Of a DNA stretch of 64,000 bases, positions 20,500-31,099 are shown piece by piece. The stretch is from Zygnema cylindricum (lineage: Eukaryota; Streptophyta; Zygnematophyceae; Zygnematales; Zygnemataceae), in the NCBI GenBank assembly GCA_037447655.1, contig JBBHKE010001534.1:124001-188000 (forward strand). The letters are read 5' to 3'. The position numbers were made by a program, and so were the translations under genes. A model generated the notes under the pieces. The model made no database searches. It was not told the DNA's origin and saw only the letters and a list, made by a program, of their open reading frames with translations. How positions within the stretch are numbered: the first letter of the stretch is position 1; every line of letters begins with the position of its first letter.

Positions 20500-23400
20500 A
20501 ATTTCCACAAGGGTACGCTTTTCTATCTCAAACCCTTGACGATAGGCTAATAGATAGTGGTGCTAGTCCCCACCTTTCACCACGATCCGATTGGTTCACT
20601 CACCTTTCTCCTCTATCATCTCCTATGCAGATTCGTTTAGGAGACTACCGCATTCTGTTGGCTACCCATTCAGGCGACGTCAACGTCCCTAATGTGTCTA
20701 TTCACATTCGGATATTACTCTTCGTTCCTAGTCTAGCTAGGAATTTATTTTCTGTCAAAATCGCCACATCTGATGGCTTAAAAGCTGAATTTATTAATGA
20801 TAGAGTAACGTTTTTTGATAGAAAAGACAATAGTACTGTAGGTTTTGGCATAGCAAGAGATTCTATGTACGTCCTACAATCCCATAGTACGCCAAAGATA
20901 TTTGCTTTAAGTGCTAGCGTCGAAAGTTTTCCACTTTGGCATTTAAGATATGGTCATTTAAATAGCGAAAGTTTGAGTACTTTGCCAAATCTTGTAAATG
21001 GACTAAATTCATCCTATAACAAATCTTTGGATTTTTGTCACGGTTGCGTGCAAGGAAAAATGTCGCGTCACTCATTTCCAACTAGCACTTCCGTCATCAC
21101 TGAACCACTTGCACTTATACATACGGACGTGTGTGGACTCATGCGCACGCGTAGCTACTGTGGATCCTTGTATTTTGTCACTTTCATTGACCACGCCACT
21201 TATGTTTCACACGTGTATCCAATCTGTCATAAATTTGACGCTTTTGCCCGATTTCAGGACTTTAAGGCGTTGGCAGAAAATTTTCACAACAAACGAATCA
21301 AGGTCTTGCGTAGTGACAACGGTGGCAAATTTTTGTCCAACCAATTTTTTGAATTTCTCATGCAACATCGAATCTCACGTCATTTAACGGCGCCTCGGAC
21401 GCCACAACAAAACGGCATTGCAGAAAGGTAGAATCGAACATTACATGACATGTCACGCTCTATGGTGTACTTTGAAAACTCGCCTTATGAATTTTGGGCA
21501 GAGGCTGTCGTTTGCGCAAATTACTTACGCAATCTAAGTCCCACTAACGCTTTACCAAAATCTACTCCAATGGAAGCATGGTCCTCTGTCAAACCAGATA
21601 TATGCCACCTTAAAATCTTTGGTTGTGAAGCATGGTACAAAGACCTCATCCAATCGGACGGCAAATTGGGCGCTCGCGCATTTTGTGGCATTTTCGTTGG
21701 GTACGCTCCAAATTCCAAAGCGTACCGCATCTGGAGTCCTTCTCAGCATCGCGTCATCACCACCAGAGAAGTAATTTTCAACGAAACGCCACTTCTCCAA
21801 ACCTTGTCTCGTATGCCCTTCCCTTCCTCTCTTCCCCCATTATCCGACCTTCCTTCCCTCACCCTCTATGACCCTCTTCCCCCAAACCTTCCCCTTCAAT
21901 CTTTTCAACCATCTGAATTCACCTACCTTACACCTTCCCACCCCCTCTCCTCTAAATCCTCCTATATTTTCTCCCTCATCATCTTCTAGTCCCCCTATTC
22001 CCCCATCTTCTCCTACCCCCCTTGTTTTCCCAGCTGCTCCCATCACTCCTGCCACCCACTCAGCTACTTTTCCTCTTCATCCTATCACAAATTCTGAAGA
22101 TAATTCCTCCTCTCCCCTTCTTTCCCAAGATGATCCTCTTTTTGACAATCTTTCTCCCACAATCTTTCCCACTCATCTCTCCTTGGGCCTTTTGCCCCTC
22201 TTGAGCCTTCACTAGCCGATCCTGAGCCTTCCCCTCTTCGTAACCCCTCCCTTTTACCTTGCCGAAACCCCGCACGTTCTAGAGTTCCCCCCTCTCGGCT
22301 TATTTCTTCCATAGGCCATGCCTCTCTAGCTTACGCTTACTCTGCTGGGTCCTTTGCCTGTTTTATTTCAGCCCCTCTCTCTCTCAAAGCTGCCCTCAAA
22401 CGTCCTGATGCCTCCCTTTGGAAAATCGCCGCTGATGTTAAATTTAATGCCTTACTTTCTAACAAAACATGGAATCTTGTTCCCCTCCCCCCTGGAAGAA
22501 AGGCAATCGGTTCGAAAGTGGTCTTCCGTGTAAAACAAAAAGCGGATGGATCCGTGGACAAATACAAAGCTCGCTTGGTGGCAAAGGGCTTTTCCCAAAT
22601 CGAATGTATAGATTTCACTGAAACCTTTGCTCCTGTTGCCGGGTTGACATCTATCCGCACTTTACTTGCTTTAGCTGCTGAACATGATTTCCATGTTCAT
22701 TAGATGGATGTTAAAAATACCTTCTTTAATAAGATCTTGTCCGAGGACATTTACATGCGTCAGCCTCAAGGCTATATTTTCCCTGGATCTGATCATCTGC
22801 TTTGCCATCTCATTAAAACAATCTATGGATTAAAGCAATCCCCCCGTGACTGGAACCATACCATAGATGCCATTATGCCGAAAGAAGGATTTACCCCAAT
22901 TGATGCCGATGTTAGCAATTACTCTCGTGGCTCTGGCACCTTTTTGATCATTGTTGCCATCTTTGTTGACGATCTCTTTCTTGTGGGTCCTTCCCTCTCT
23001 GAAATCTCCACTGTAAAATCTCTCTTTCAGACCCATTTTGACATGGCCGATCTGGGTGAGCTCACTTATTATTTGGGCATTCAAGTTTCGCGTAATTGCT
23101 CGACTCGCACCCTCTCTCTCTCTCAAGAGACCTTTATCTCTAATCTTTTGGAACGCTTTGGTATGGCAGAGTGCTCCTCTTTTTCCACTCTTTTAGATGT
23201 CAATGCCCCTCTCCTCCCTTCCACTGACTCTCTTCTCTCCCCCTCCTTCCATACCACTTACCGCTCGATAGTCTGGGCCCTTATGTACGCCATGCAGGCC
23301 ACCCGCCCTGACATTGCCACAGTTGTCACTAAACTCAGTCAAATCCCTCAGCGTCTTTCTCTTGATCATCTTGCCGAAGCCAAACGTGTCTTTCGTTATC

Positions 23401-23933
23401 TACAGAGCACTAAAATTCTTTGTCTCACATATTCTTCCTCTGGCTCCAGTGCTCTTACGGGTTTTGTTGATTCAGATTGGGCCCAAGATGAGCTTTCTCC
23501 CCGTTCCACCACTGGCTCGTGCTTCTTTTTGGGCAATGGTCTTATCTCTTGGTCATGCAGAAAGCAACCTACCACAGCATGCTCTAGCACTGAGGCGGAA
23601 TATGTGGCCCCTTGTCACACCGCCAAGGAAGCTGTTTGGCTTCGGACCCTGCTTTCCAATCTTGGGTTTCCCCCTTCAACCCCAACTCCTATTTTTTCCG
23701 ATTCCCAAGGAGCCCTTGCTTTGATCCGCACTCGTGTTCACCACAAGCGGAAGAAGCACATCGACATTCAGTATCACTACTCTCGGGAGCGGGTTGAAGA
23801 TGGCACTCTCCAGTTTCTTTATGTCAAATTCGCCGACCAAGTAGCCGATTATCTCACCAAGGCTCTTCATCGCCCTCACTTTGAGCAGCACCGCCTCTCC
23901 TTTGGCCTTCGTCTTCCTTTTCCTCTTGGCTAA
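20500..23933 (+). pseudogene. Copia-C protease, integrase, reverse transcriptase, RNase H
   Basis: One frame throughout. Protease LIDSGASPHLSP at 20547; GAG-pre-integrase and zinc domain HLRYGHLNSESLSTL ... CHGCVQGK; integrase core HTDVCGLM, LRSDNGGKFLSNQF and PQQNGIAER; a proline/serine-rich linker (21800-22320); RT with FRVKQKADGSVDKYKARLVA, MDVKNTFFNKILSEDIYMRQ, YGLKQSPRDWN and catalytic FVDDLFLVG; RNase H with FVDSDWAQDELSPRSTTGS, CSSTEAEYVA, KKHIDIQYHYSRERV and ADYLTKAL. In-frame stops at 21429, 21987, 22213 and 22701 (CAG to TAG just before MDVKN). Fewer lesions than family B. Confidence 0.87.
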
Positions 23934-23977
23934 ATTTCCTTTGTTTACATCTCAATCTATTTTCTAGTTTTCGCTTG

Positions 23978-25364
23978 ATGTGGGGTGCTAATGGTCATTT
24001 AGCATCAAGTTCACTTTTGTCCTATCTGTACCTTTTTATTAGTGTTGTGTATCGGTAAGGATTTGCCGATAACCAATATGGGCCTTTTTTCAGGTATCCG
24101 ATAATCAATATATTGGTACGATATATCGACATCGATCTTATCGCCGATAAGTAGCCGATAATATCATGTACTTATCGGCAATAATGCCGATAACGATAAT
24201 TATCGGCGATAACAGTACGGACCATACAGATAAATGTACTGTCTGTACACTCAACTGTACGTCATATTCTCTGGACATGACGTGTACAAGCATAGAAAGT
24301 ACTGTAGCCGCCATAAAATCTATATGATTTTGATACGGATCTAGTAAAAACGTTGAACCTTTCACATCCGACGCCATGGCTTTGTCCCTTAATTCCTTGA
24401 GATCCAATAGGGACCTGCCACGTGTCAATCTGTCGGCTTTTTTTGGCAAAAGCTGCCAAAAGAGCCATTTTGGGATGTCGGCGCCCACGCTGGGCCCGTC
24501 CGTTCGTGTTTTCTCATTCCAAGTCGTCCGTTCGATTCTGGCGGCGCGCAGAATGTTATTTTGCGTCCGTTGTACTTTTGTGTCCGCCGTCCTTTTCCAG
24601 TTCCATGTTCACCAATTTTTTAGTAAATTTCCGTACGTCGCCGTAAAATTTTTGTTCAGTTAACCGGCCAACGTTTATGCGCCGCGTTTACCGTAATAAA
24701 TTGCAGTTAAATTGTAATGGAACAGATTTTTATACGTGGCATGCCACGCTATATAAAATCAATAAAATAATACAGTATGTTATGAAGTACTATTGTACGC
24801 ATACTATATATTTTTTAAGTTATCGCCGATATGGAATTTGTTGGTCCCAGACCGATATATCGATAACCGATAACTATCGTTATCGGTGTTACCGCGATAA
24901 GTTTTTAACCGATACACAACACTACTTTTTATTATATGTGTCTGTTGTCTTGTCCGTACTTTTCATTTCCTACACCAGTCAAGTCTTGTCGTCATATCCG
25001 GAAGACTTTCTTTTGGTCCTGTCCGTACTTCTTTACGACGGTCCAGTCTTTTGTACATTTCATTGCATACGTCGGTCTAGTCTTTTCTACGTACAAAGTC
25101 CTTTGACCGTCGGTCCAGTCTTTTGACCTTCGGTCCTGTCTTTATTTTGTCTTATATACATTTATTAGAATCTAGACTAGGACCCTTTGTTATAGCGTAG
25201 CGTAGAACGTTTAGACTCCATAGTAATTAGCACTGTATATTTTTGTATATAAGTGACTCTTCTCACTTAATGAAATCATCCCAAATTCAAATCAATTCCT
25301 CTCTCAATGCATTGATCTTTCTCTTGTGTACAATTTCATGGCTTCCGCCAATCCACCTCCAATA
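23978..25364 (+). repeat. Polypurine tract and 3' LTR of Copia-C
   Basis: A short tract gatgtggg (23978-23985) precedes the LTR start TGCTAATGGTCATTTAGC at 23986. The LTR is split by an 885-bp hAT-type element. Without that insertion and its duplicated target it is about 485 bp, close to the 445 bp of the 5' LTR. It ends CCACCTCCAATA like the 5' LTR. Confidence 0.8.
24040..24924. mobile_element. hAT-type non-autonomous element (885 bp) with 8-bp target duplication
   Basis: The ends TAGTGTTGTGTATCGG and CCGATACACAACACTA are perfect inverted repeats of 16 bp. They are flanked by the direct repeat CTTTTTAT (24032-24039 and 24925-24932), the 8-bp signature of the hAT superfamily. The inside is full of ttatcg/cgataa words on both strands and has no transposase frame. 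It lies inside the 3' LTR of Copia-C and is therefore younger than it. Confidence 0.88.
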
Positions 25365-25759
25365 ATAACTTCCCCACCTTCCACTCCCCCTCTTCCTCTC
25401 TCTCTCCCTTCCCCTTCCCTCCCCCTTGCCTCTCTCTCTCCCCGCCAAATCCACTTCCCGTCTAACTAACCTCTCCTCCTCTTCCCCTCCTTTCCCACCT
25501 TTCGGACTCCCCTCTCCCTCTTTTTTTCTCCCTCCCTCCCTCTCTACTCTTGCTCTTCTCCCGCTCCTCTTTTTTGTTAAACGCCTCCGTCTCCCTCTCT
25601 CTCTCTCTCTTCCAGATCCTCTCCGTGTCCAACTAACCTCTTGTCTTCCTCCACCTTCCCCATCTTTCCCACCTTCCCCACCTTTTCCACCTTCCTTACT
25701 CCCCTCTCCCCCTCTCCCCCTCTCCGCTGCCCTCTCTCCTCCCTCTCCCTTCCCTCCAG
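25365..25759 (+). other. Pyrimidine-rich repeat region before the aminotransferase exons
   Basis: Almost pure C/T on the forward strand. Two blocks about 169 bp apart are similar (gtctaactaacctctcctcc at 25459 and gtccaactaacctcttgtct near 25627), and ttccagatcctctc near 25614 resembles the real acceptor region at 25751-25770. It looks like tandemly duplicated intron sequence. Open frames here are low-complexity artefacts. Confidence 0.6.
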
Positions 25760-28443
25760 ATCCTCTCTCTCGCGGGCCGTCTCCGCCTCCCCCTCATATC
25801 GGACGAGGTGTACTGCGGCTTCAGCTTCGGGGGGAGGGAGAGTGCGCGCCTCGCCTCCCTCGGCGGCCCCGTACCCATAATTAGTGTGGACTCCATATCC
25901 AAGAGATACCTGGTGACAGGCTGGAGGATGGGATGATAGGGAGGGCATTTTGAAGGAGGCGAAGGTGAGAGAGGGAGGGAGGAGGGAGGAGGGAGGGGGG
26001 TGGCGAGGTAGAGGGAGGGAGAGTGAGGAGGCATGCCTGTGGTTAGTGTGGATTGTATATCTAGGCGGTACCAGGTGTCTTGTTGGAGGAGTGGGTGGAT
26101 GGTCTCGAGGGAAAGAGAGAGGACATTTTGAGGGAGGCGAAGGGAAGTGAGGGAGGTATGGAGGGAAAAAGGAATAGAGGGAGAGAGGGAGGAGTTTGTT
26201 TTGGGGTCGAGAGGGACGGAGAGGGAGGAGTTTGGTCACCAGGTGAAAGGATGGATGGTTGCGAGGGAGAGAGAGATGACATTTTGAGGCAGGTGAAAGT
26301 GCGAGGGAAAGGGAGGGGAAAAGAGCAGTTTTTGCCGGGGAGGGTAGGGTTTTTGGGGGGACAAGGGCCCATAATCAATTTTAAAGATATCTGGATTACT
26401 TTCTTTAATTTATGTGAAAAACACAATTTGTTCTTTTTTTTTTCCCCTTTTCAAAAAAGAAACATGCACTTTTTTTCCTTTTTGTTCCGCTTTTTTTTGT
26501 TATGATTAAATTATTCATTATATTTTTTTATCATTATTTTTTTTTCCAGGTGGTGGAAGCCATCCACCAACAAATGTCATTTGTAACCGCGGCAAACTCA
26601 CTGGTGATGGTAGGTTTTTACATTCTTATTTACTGTTGTTATTTCTATTATTTTGTTTTTTTCGTTTGTTCATTTGTCTATGGATACCTTGTTTACAGTC
26701 TAAGCTAATCGGAGGTTTTCTGTTTTTTTTTTCTTGTTTGTCCCCCTTTTTTTTAATTTTTGTATCCAGACTTAACTACGCTCGTTGATGTCTCTTTCTT
26801 TTTAACACCTCATTCTTCTTCTCCTTCTTCTTCTTAAAACTTCTCTTTCTTCTTTTTAACACCTCTTCCTTCTTTCTTTCTTTTTTTTAAACAACTCATT
26901 CTTCCTCTTCTCCTTCTTCTTTTTAACACCTCATGCGTCTTCTCCTTCTTTTTAACGCTTCTCCTCGTTCTTCTAACAACTCATTCTCCTTCTCTTTCTT
27001 CTTTCGAACACCTCATTCTTTTTCTCCTCCTTTTCTTAAGACCACATTCTTCTGTCCTTCTTCTTTTTTAACACCCGGTTTTCTTCTCCTTCTTCTTTTT
27101 AACACCACATTCTTCTCTTCCTTCTTTTTCGTCACCTCATTCTTCTCCTCCTCCTCCTTAACACCTCTTTTTCTTCTCTTTCTTCTTTTTTGTTCCTCAT
27201 TCGTCTTTTCCTTCCTTCCTTTTTAACATCTCATTTCTCTTCTCCTTCGTCTTTTTAGCACCTCATTCGTCTTTTCCTTCCTTTTAAACACCTCATTCTT
27301 CTTCTCCTTTTTATATTTTTTTGTTTTTCTTCATGACAGGGAGCGACACGGAAAATCCTCCATGAGACACCTCCGGATTTCCTGGAGGGGGTGGTGAGAG
27401 AGCTGGAGGAGGCGGCCTCTCTTTGCTATGATAGAGTGGAAGGGGTGGAGGGAGTGAGCTGTCCCAGCAAGCCTCAAGGCTCCATGTTCCTCATGGTGAG
27501 AGAGGGAGGGAGGGAGAGGAGGAGAGGAAGGGAGGGAGAGGAGGAGGGGGAGAGATGGGAGGAAAAAAGGCACGGAAGGGGCAGCAAGCAAAGGGGGAGA
27601 GGGAGAGGGAGAGAGATGGGGTTTGGGACTAAGGCTGTCAACAATTTTTCATTCCTAGTTTTATTTAATTGCAAGTATCTCTATTTTTTTAACATCCATA
27701 ATATGCATTTGATCGCACATCCTTTCTCTCTCCCTCTCTCTCCCTCTCTCTCCCTCTCATCTTTGTCATGTTTATATTTTCCGTGTTTTGTGGTTTTTTT
27801 GTTTTGTTTTGTAATTCAACTTTGTTTTCATTTATTTTTTCTTTTTTTGGGGGTGGGGGGAAGCAGCTCCAAATTGACGCGAGTGTCTATGATGAGACGA
27901 TAACAGGTGACGTGACGTGGTGCTCCCAGCTGTTGGAGGAGGGAGTGGTGGTCATTCCAGGTGAGAGAGAGGGGGGGAGAGGGAGAGAGAGGAGAGGGGT
28001 GTTGCTCTGTCGTATTGGAGAGAGAGTTATTATTAGGCAGTGTCACTCCTATGTTCCTCCCTCGCTTCCCTCCTTGCTGCTGTTATGTCATCCTTCGATC
28101 CCTCTTCGTCACTCATCATCGCATCTTTTTCCCTCCCCCATCTCTTACTCCTTCCCTCCACCGTTTGTTTCTATTGCTCTCCGTACTTTTGCTTACAATG
28201 TCCCCCATTTTTCTCCCTAACCTTTTTCTATTTTTTTCCTCCTCAGGTACGGCTTTTCAGTTTCCGGGATTTGTTCGTCTTATGTTGGCCCTTCCGAGAG
28301 AGCTTCTTAATGAAGCTTGGGATCGAATCGAGTCTTTTTGCAACCGACATTCTGTAAGAAAAGTAGTGATATTTTTTTGGGAACAAGAGAAAAAGAAAGA
28401 AATCGCGTCTTTTTATGGCCGACAGTATGTAAGAAATAGATGA
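25760..28443 (+). CDS. TAT: Tyrosine aminotransferase-like gene, C-terminal exons (5' part missing, probably damaged)
   Basis: PLP-dependent class I/II aminotransferase (tyrosine to 4-hydroxyphenylpyruvate). Five exons with AG/GT borders: 25760-25964, 26550-26609, 27340-27495, 27867-27960, 28247-28443. Exon 1 encodes LRLPLISDEVYCGFSFGG and SISKRYLVTGWRMG, with the PLP-binding Lys in SISK. The others encode EAIHQQMSFVTAANS, GATRKILHETPPDFLEG, CPSKPQGSMFLM, QLLEEGVVVIPG, and GTAFQFPGFVRLMLALP with the substrate-carboxylate Arg. Phases fit between the last four exons. In exon 1 a TGA follows GWRMG (25934), where the family has Trp, and its end is frameshifted. The first half of the usual ~420 residues is absent; Copia-C lies 400 bp upstream. 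Either a pseudogene or a gene cut by the element. Confidence 0.75.
25876..26292 (+). repeat. Triplicated exon/intron segment (about 163-bp period) in the aminotransferase
   Basis: Three copies of the end of the PLP-lysine exon with its flanking purine-rich intron. Copy 1 starts near 25876 (coding SISKRYLVTGWRMG), copy 2 near 26039 (reads CISRRYQVSCWRSGWMV, so the PLP Lys is Arg), copy 3 near 26205, recognisable only from ggtcaccaggtgaaaggatg onward. Each ends with a similar gacattttgaggsaggcgaag-type tail. Copies 2 and 3 have no clear splice acceptor. Confidence 0.65.
26800..27310 (+). repeat. Intronic minisatellite, pyrimidine rich
   Basis: About 15-17 imperfect units of roughly 30-35 bp built on ttcttctttttaacacctca. 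It fills most of the intron between the 60-bp exon and the GATRKIL exon. Confidence 0.75.
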
Positions 28444-28926
28444 CTGATTTTTATTGTGGAAAATGGAAAAAAGATTAGGAAATGGAAAAGGATAAAGAAA
28501 GGAAAAAAGAGAAGAGATAAGGAAAGAATAATTGAGTGATTTTTTGGGGAAAAGTAGAAGGGTGAAGGGAAAAAGTTAAAGAAAGTTCAACAGCAGAGTG
28601 AGCTTGGTAAAAAAAAAAAAGGGAAAAAGGGGAAGAGATGAAGTAATATTGATTGAGTGGTTTTAGGAAATAGAAATTAAAGGAAGAAGATGAAGAAATA
28701 AAATTGAAAGATGAAGAAGGTTGGTTTAATACGTAGAAAGAAGAAGAAGATTGGAGGAGAAAGTGGATCGAAAAGAGAGGAGGGGTAAAGGTGAAAGGAG
28801 GAGAAAGGTCGAAGATGAGGAGAAAGAGAAGGAGAAGGAAGAAGGAAGAAGGGAGGGAGGAGACTGGTGACAGGAGAAATGGGAAATGCGGAAGGTAGAA
28901 GAAAAGTGGACAACAGGAGAGAGAGA

Positions 28927-28981
<55 letters not shown>

Positions 28982-29541
28982 AAGAAAAAAAACTGAAAAA
29001 TTTCAAAACAAAACCAACAACGGGTTTTTTTTTTCAAGGTTTCTTTTTCCTTTTTTTCGTTTCTCAAAAGCGTGGATGATTGTAGAATATGTGTGTTGGA
29101 ATAGGGAAATAGAAGGGGTAAAGCTGATTTTTTTTATAAACACAAAAAAATGGGAAATTTTGTACATCATTTTTGCCGTGGTTCTGACCATAAAATATGG
29201 AGCGGGTTTTTTATAAATCTGTTAGTAAGAATGATAAGTGATGTTTAATCAGTGTGAGGTAGAGGAGAGGAGAGGGAGACGAGAGGTGAGAGGGCGAGAA
29301 GAGGAGAAGAAGGGAGAGAGGGAGAGGAGAAGGAGAATTTAGGGGAGTAAGATAGGAGAGTGAGCAGAAGGAAAGGGCGTGAATTGAAGTGAACAAGAAA
29401 GGTAAAAAATTAAAAGGGAGGGAGGAGAATAAGTGGAGGGAAAGAGGGAAATTGGAAGAGAAGCAGAAAAGAAAAGGAGGAAAAGAGAGGGAGGGAAGGC
29501 GAGGAGAGAGAGGTGATACAGTTGTGGGATAGAGTATTATG
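28444..29541 (+). other. Purine-rich region after the aminotransferase
   Basis: Strongly purine-rich on the forward strand (gaaag, ggaga words), with a (GA)n microsatellite at about 28916-28978 and a second purine block at 29255-29515. A poly-T-containing stretch lies at 29020-29160. I see no gene; the open frames on both strands are products of simple sequence. Confidence 0.6.
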
Positions 29542-30004
29542 TAGTGTTGTGTATTGGCAGGGTTTTGCAGATAATCGATATGTACCTTTTTTTTTTGCTT
29601 GCCGATAATCGATATATTGGCAAGATATATCGACACCGGTGTTATCACCGATAAAAAACCGACAACAACTGATTTTTAGCGGGATAACACAGGTACCGAT
29701 AACTATCGGCGATAGTTGTACGATTCGTACTGTGTAATTGTACGGTTTGTTCCGTCTTACTGAGCCGCCGTTATCTCGTTACACAGTACAAAACAGGTTG
29801 TTACACATGGCATGCTACGCTATATACAGTGAACAATATAATATTATAATACATTATATCATAAAGCAATATTAAATAGTGTACTATATTTTTTCCAGTT
29901 ATCACCGATAAGGAATTTGTTGGTCTCGGAGCGATATATCGGGCCCCCTAACCGTTTCATAACCTATAACATCGCGATAAAATTCTTGCCGATACACAAC
30001 TCTC
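29542..30004. mobile_element. hAT-type non-autonomous element (463 bp) with 8-bp target duplication
   Basis: The left end TAGTGTTGTGTATTGGC and right end GCCGATACACAACTCTC are imperfect inverted repeats. They are flanked by GTATTATG on both sides (29534-29541 and 30005-30012). The inside matches the 24040 element (gatatattggcaagatatat, ggaatttgttggtctcgg). No transposase. Confidence 0.85.
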
Positions 30005-30012
30005 GTATTATG

Positions 30013-30741
30013 GTTGTATGCTATGCTATGCTATATGGACAAATGATCCGTACTAGTATATTTTATTTTAGAGAGTTTGTTATTATTTCTTCTATTATTT
30101 TCTTATTTTTTTCGTTTTGGTCCTTAGATTGTAAAAGCAAATATCCGTTTTCCGTAAAAGAAAATTGTGTTGAGGGAAGACTAGTTTTCCGAGGTGTGAA
30201 TCAACCTGAAGAATATTTTACAGAAAAATTTTAAGATGGAATTTTCTTTCTCATTTTTATTTATTTATTTGGATCTTTTCTTCTATTTATTTACTTCGTG
30301 CTTGTCCATATACTTCAATTCCTTGTGCTTGTTTGTGTGTGTTTAGTTTACCTTTGTTCTATAAAGTTTTAAATGGTAATTTTTAAAGTTTTTCAACGGT
30401 TTTTTTATGGCTTTTTTTTAGATTCTTCGAGGTTTTCAGAGAATGTGTTGTGGTTTTTCCCATGCAGTTATCAGCGATTATTTAGCGAAATGGGAAATTT
30501 GTAAATTGGGAGGTGTTTTGAAGTGTTTTGAAAAAGTTTGTTATATTATAATACCATTTCCCTCTTTCATTCGTCTTTTCTTTTTCTAATTTTCTTAAAT
30601 TGGACTGGATTTGATGATAAAGAATTGTCATTTTTGAGAAGTTACAGTAATTGATGTACCGAGCCAAAAACTAATATAGTCGATTATGGTGATACATGTT
30701 AGAATCGGAGATATTCAACTAATCCCAAGGGGGCCAAAGTG
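30013..30741. other. AT-rich gap
   Basis: AT-rich sequence with long T runs. A 105-codon frame (29917-30234) starts inside the hAT element and is not supported by any motif. Nothing else seen. Confidence 0.4.
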
Positions 30742-30756
30742 TTAACTTTGGAAAAT

Positions 30757-30827
30757 GGCCAAGCCGGGGTTCGAACCCGGGACCTGTGTGAACCGTACAC
30801 TAGCTCTACCAACTGAGCTACCCGGCC
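30757..30827 (-). other. tRNA-like sequence (71 nt), probably a pseudo-tRNA or TRIM component
   Basis: Folds as a cloverleaf on the reverse strand: acceptor GGCCGGG with CTTGGCC (two G-U pairs), D arm GCTC/GAGC, T arm CCGGG-TTCGAAC-CCCGG. It has a perfect pol III A box (TAGCTCAGTTGG) and B box (GGTTCGAACCC). The anticodon loop ACGGTTC lacks U33 and its stem has an A-A mismatch; read at the normal positions the anticodon is GGT. A working tRNA is unlikely. It lies 110 bp inside the LTR start of the TRIM-like element and in the same orientation. No CCA is encoded, as usual for eukaryotes. Confidence 0.6.
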
Positions 30828-30938
30828 GATGTGTACGCAAGCGCCTAATACCAAATCTATACGGCGATGAGCGGCGCACTAGCGAACCAGCTTACAGCGC
30901 AATACACACGTGTGGAGTCCAAAGTGGACAATTCTCCA

Positions 30939-31099
30939 ACACGCCCCCTCACGATGTACTCCATCTCGTGTGGCTTGCCATCGCCCCTTGGCTCTGATAC
31001 CAAGCCAAGGACCCGCCGAAAACGAAAACAATAAATGGTATCGGAGTCAAGGGGCGATGGCAAGCCACACGAGATAGAGTACATCGTGAGAGGGCGTGT
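30939..31099. mobile_element. Palindromic TRIM-like LTR element remnant
   Basis: Two inverted copies (30939-31002 and 31035-31099, only a few mismatches) each hold a primer-binding site next to a very short internal region. The reverse-strand copy reads TGGTATCAGAGCC (31002 leftwards), about 60 bp, a G-rich tract, then TGTTGGAGAATTGTCC, which looks like an LTR start at 30941. The forward copy reads TGGTATCGGAGTC, the same 60 bp and GAGAGGGCGTGT. The 32-bp centre looks like an LTR end. An internal domain of about 61 bp fits terminal-repeat retrotransposons in miniature. Confidence 0.55.

Larger units (their letters stand above)
18948..25364 (+). mobile_element. Copia LTR retrotransposon, family C, nearly full length
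   Basis: 5' LTR 18948-19392, anticodon-arm type primer site, gag, protease, integrase, RT and RNase H in order, a short G-rich tract, and a 3' LTR 23986-25364 enlarged by a hAT-type insertion. The flanking five bases differ (CACCT before, ATAAC after), so there is no target duplication. This suggests recombination or later rearrangement next to the aminotransferase exons. About seven in-frame stops show it is inactive. Confidence 0.88.

Noticed and set aside
18948-25364. Target duplication for Copia-C
   Set aside because: The bases outside the two LTRs (CACCT and ATAAC) do not match, so none is claimed.
25577-26426. Long proline/serine/leucine-rich frames on both strands
   Set aside because: Low-complexity CT/GA sequence rarely contains stops, and none of these frames matches the splice-supported aminotransferase exons.
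28677-29067. Reverse-strand frames of Ser-Leu repeats
   Set aside because: They are translations of the (GA)n microsatellite.
30757-30827. Functional tRNA gene
   Set aside because: The cloverleaf and both promoter boxes are good, but the anticodon loop lacks U33 and the anticodon stem has a mismatch, and it lies in an LTR-like repeat. Kept only as tRNA-like.
30755-30997. 80-codon frame starting MAKPGFEPGT
   Set aside because: It is the translation of the reverse complement of the tRNA-like sequence plus TRIM repeat, a well-known kind of false protein.
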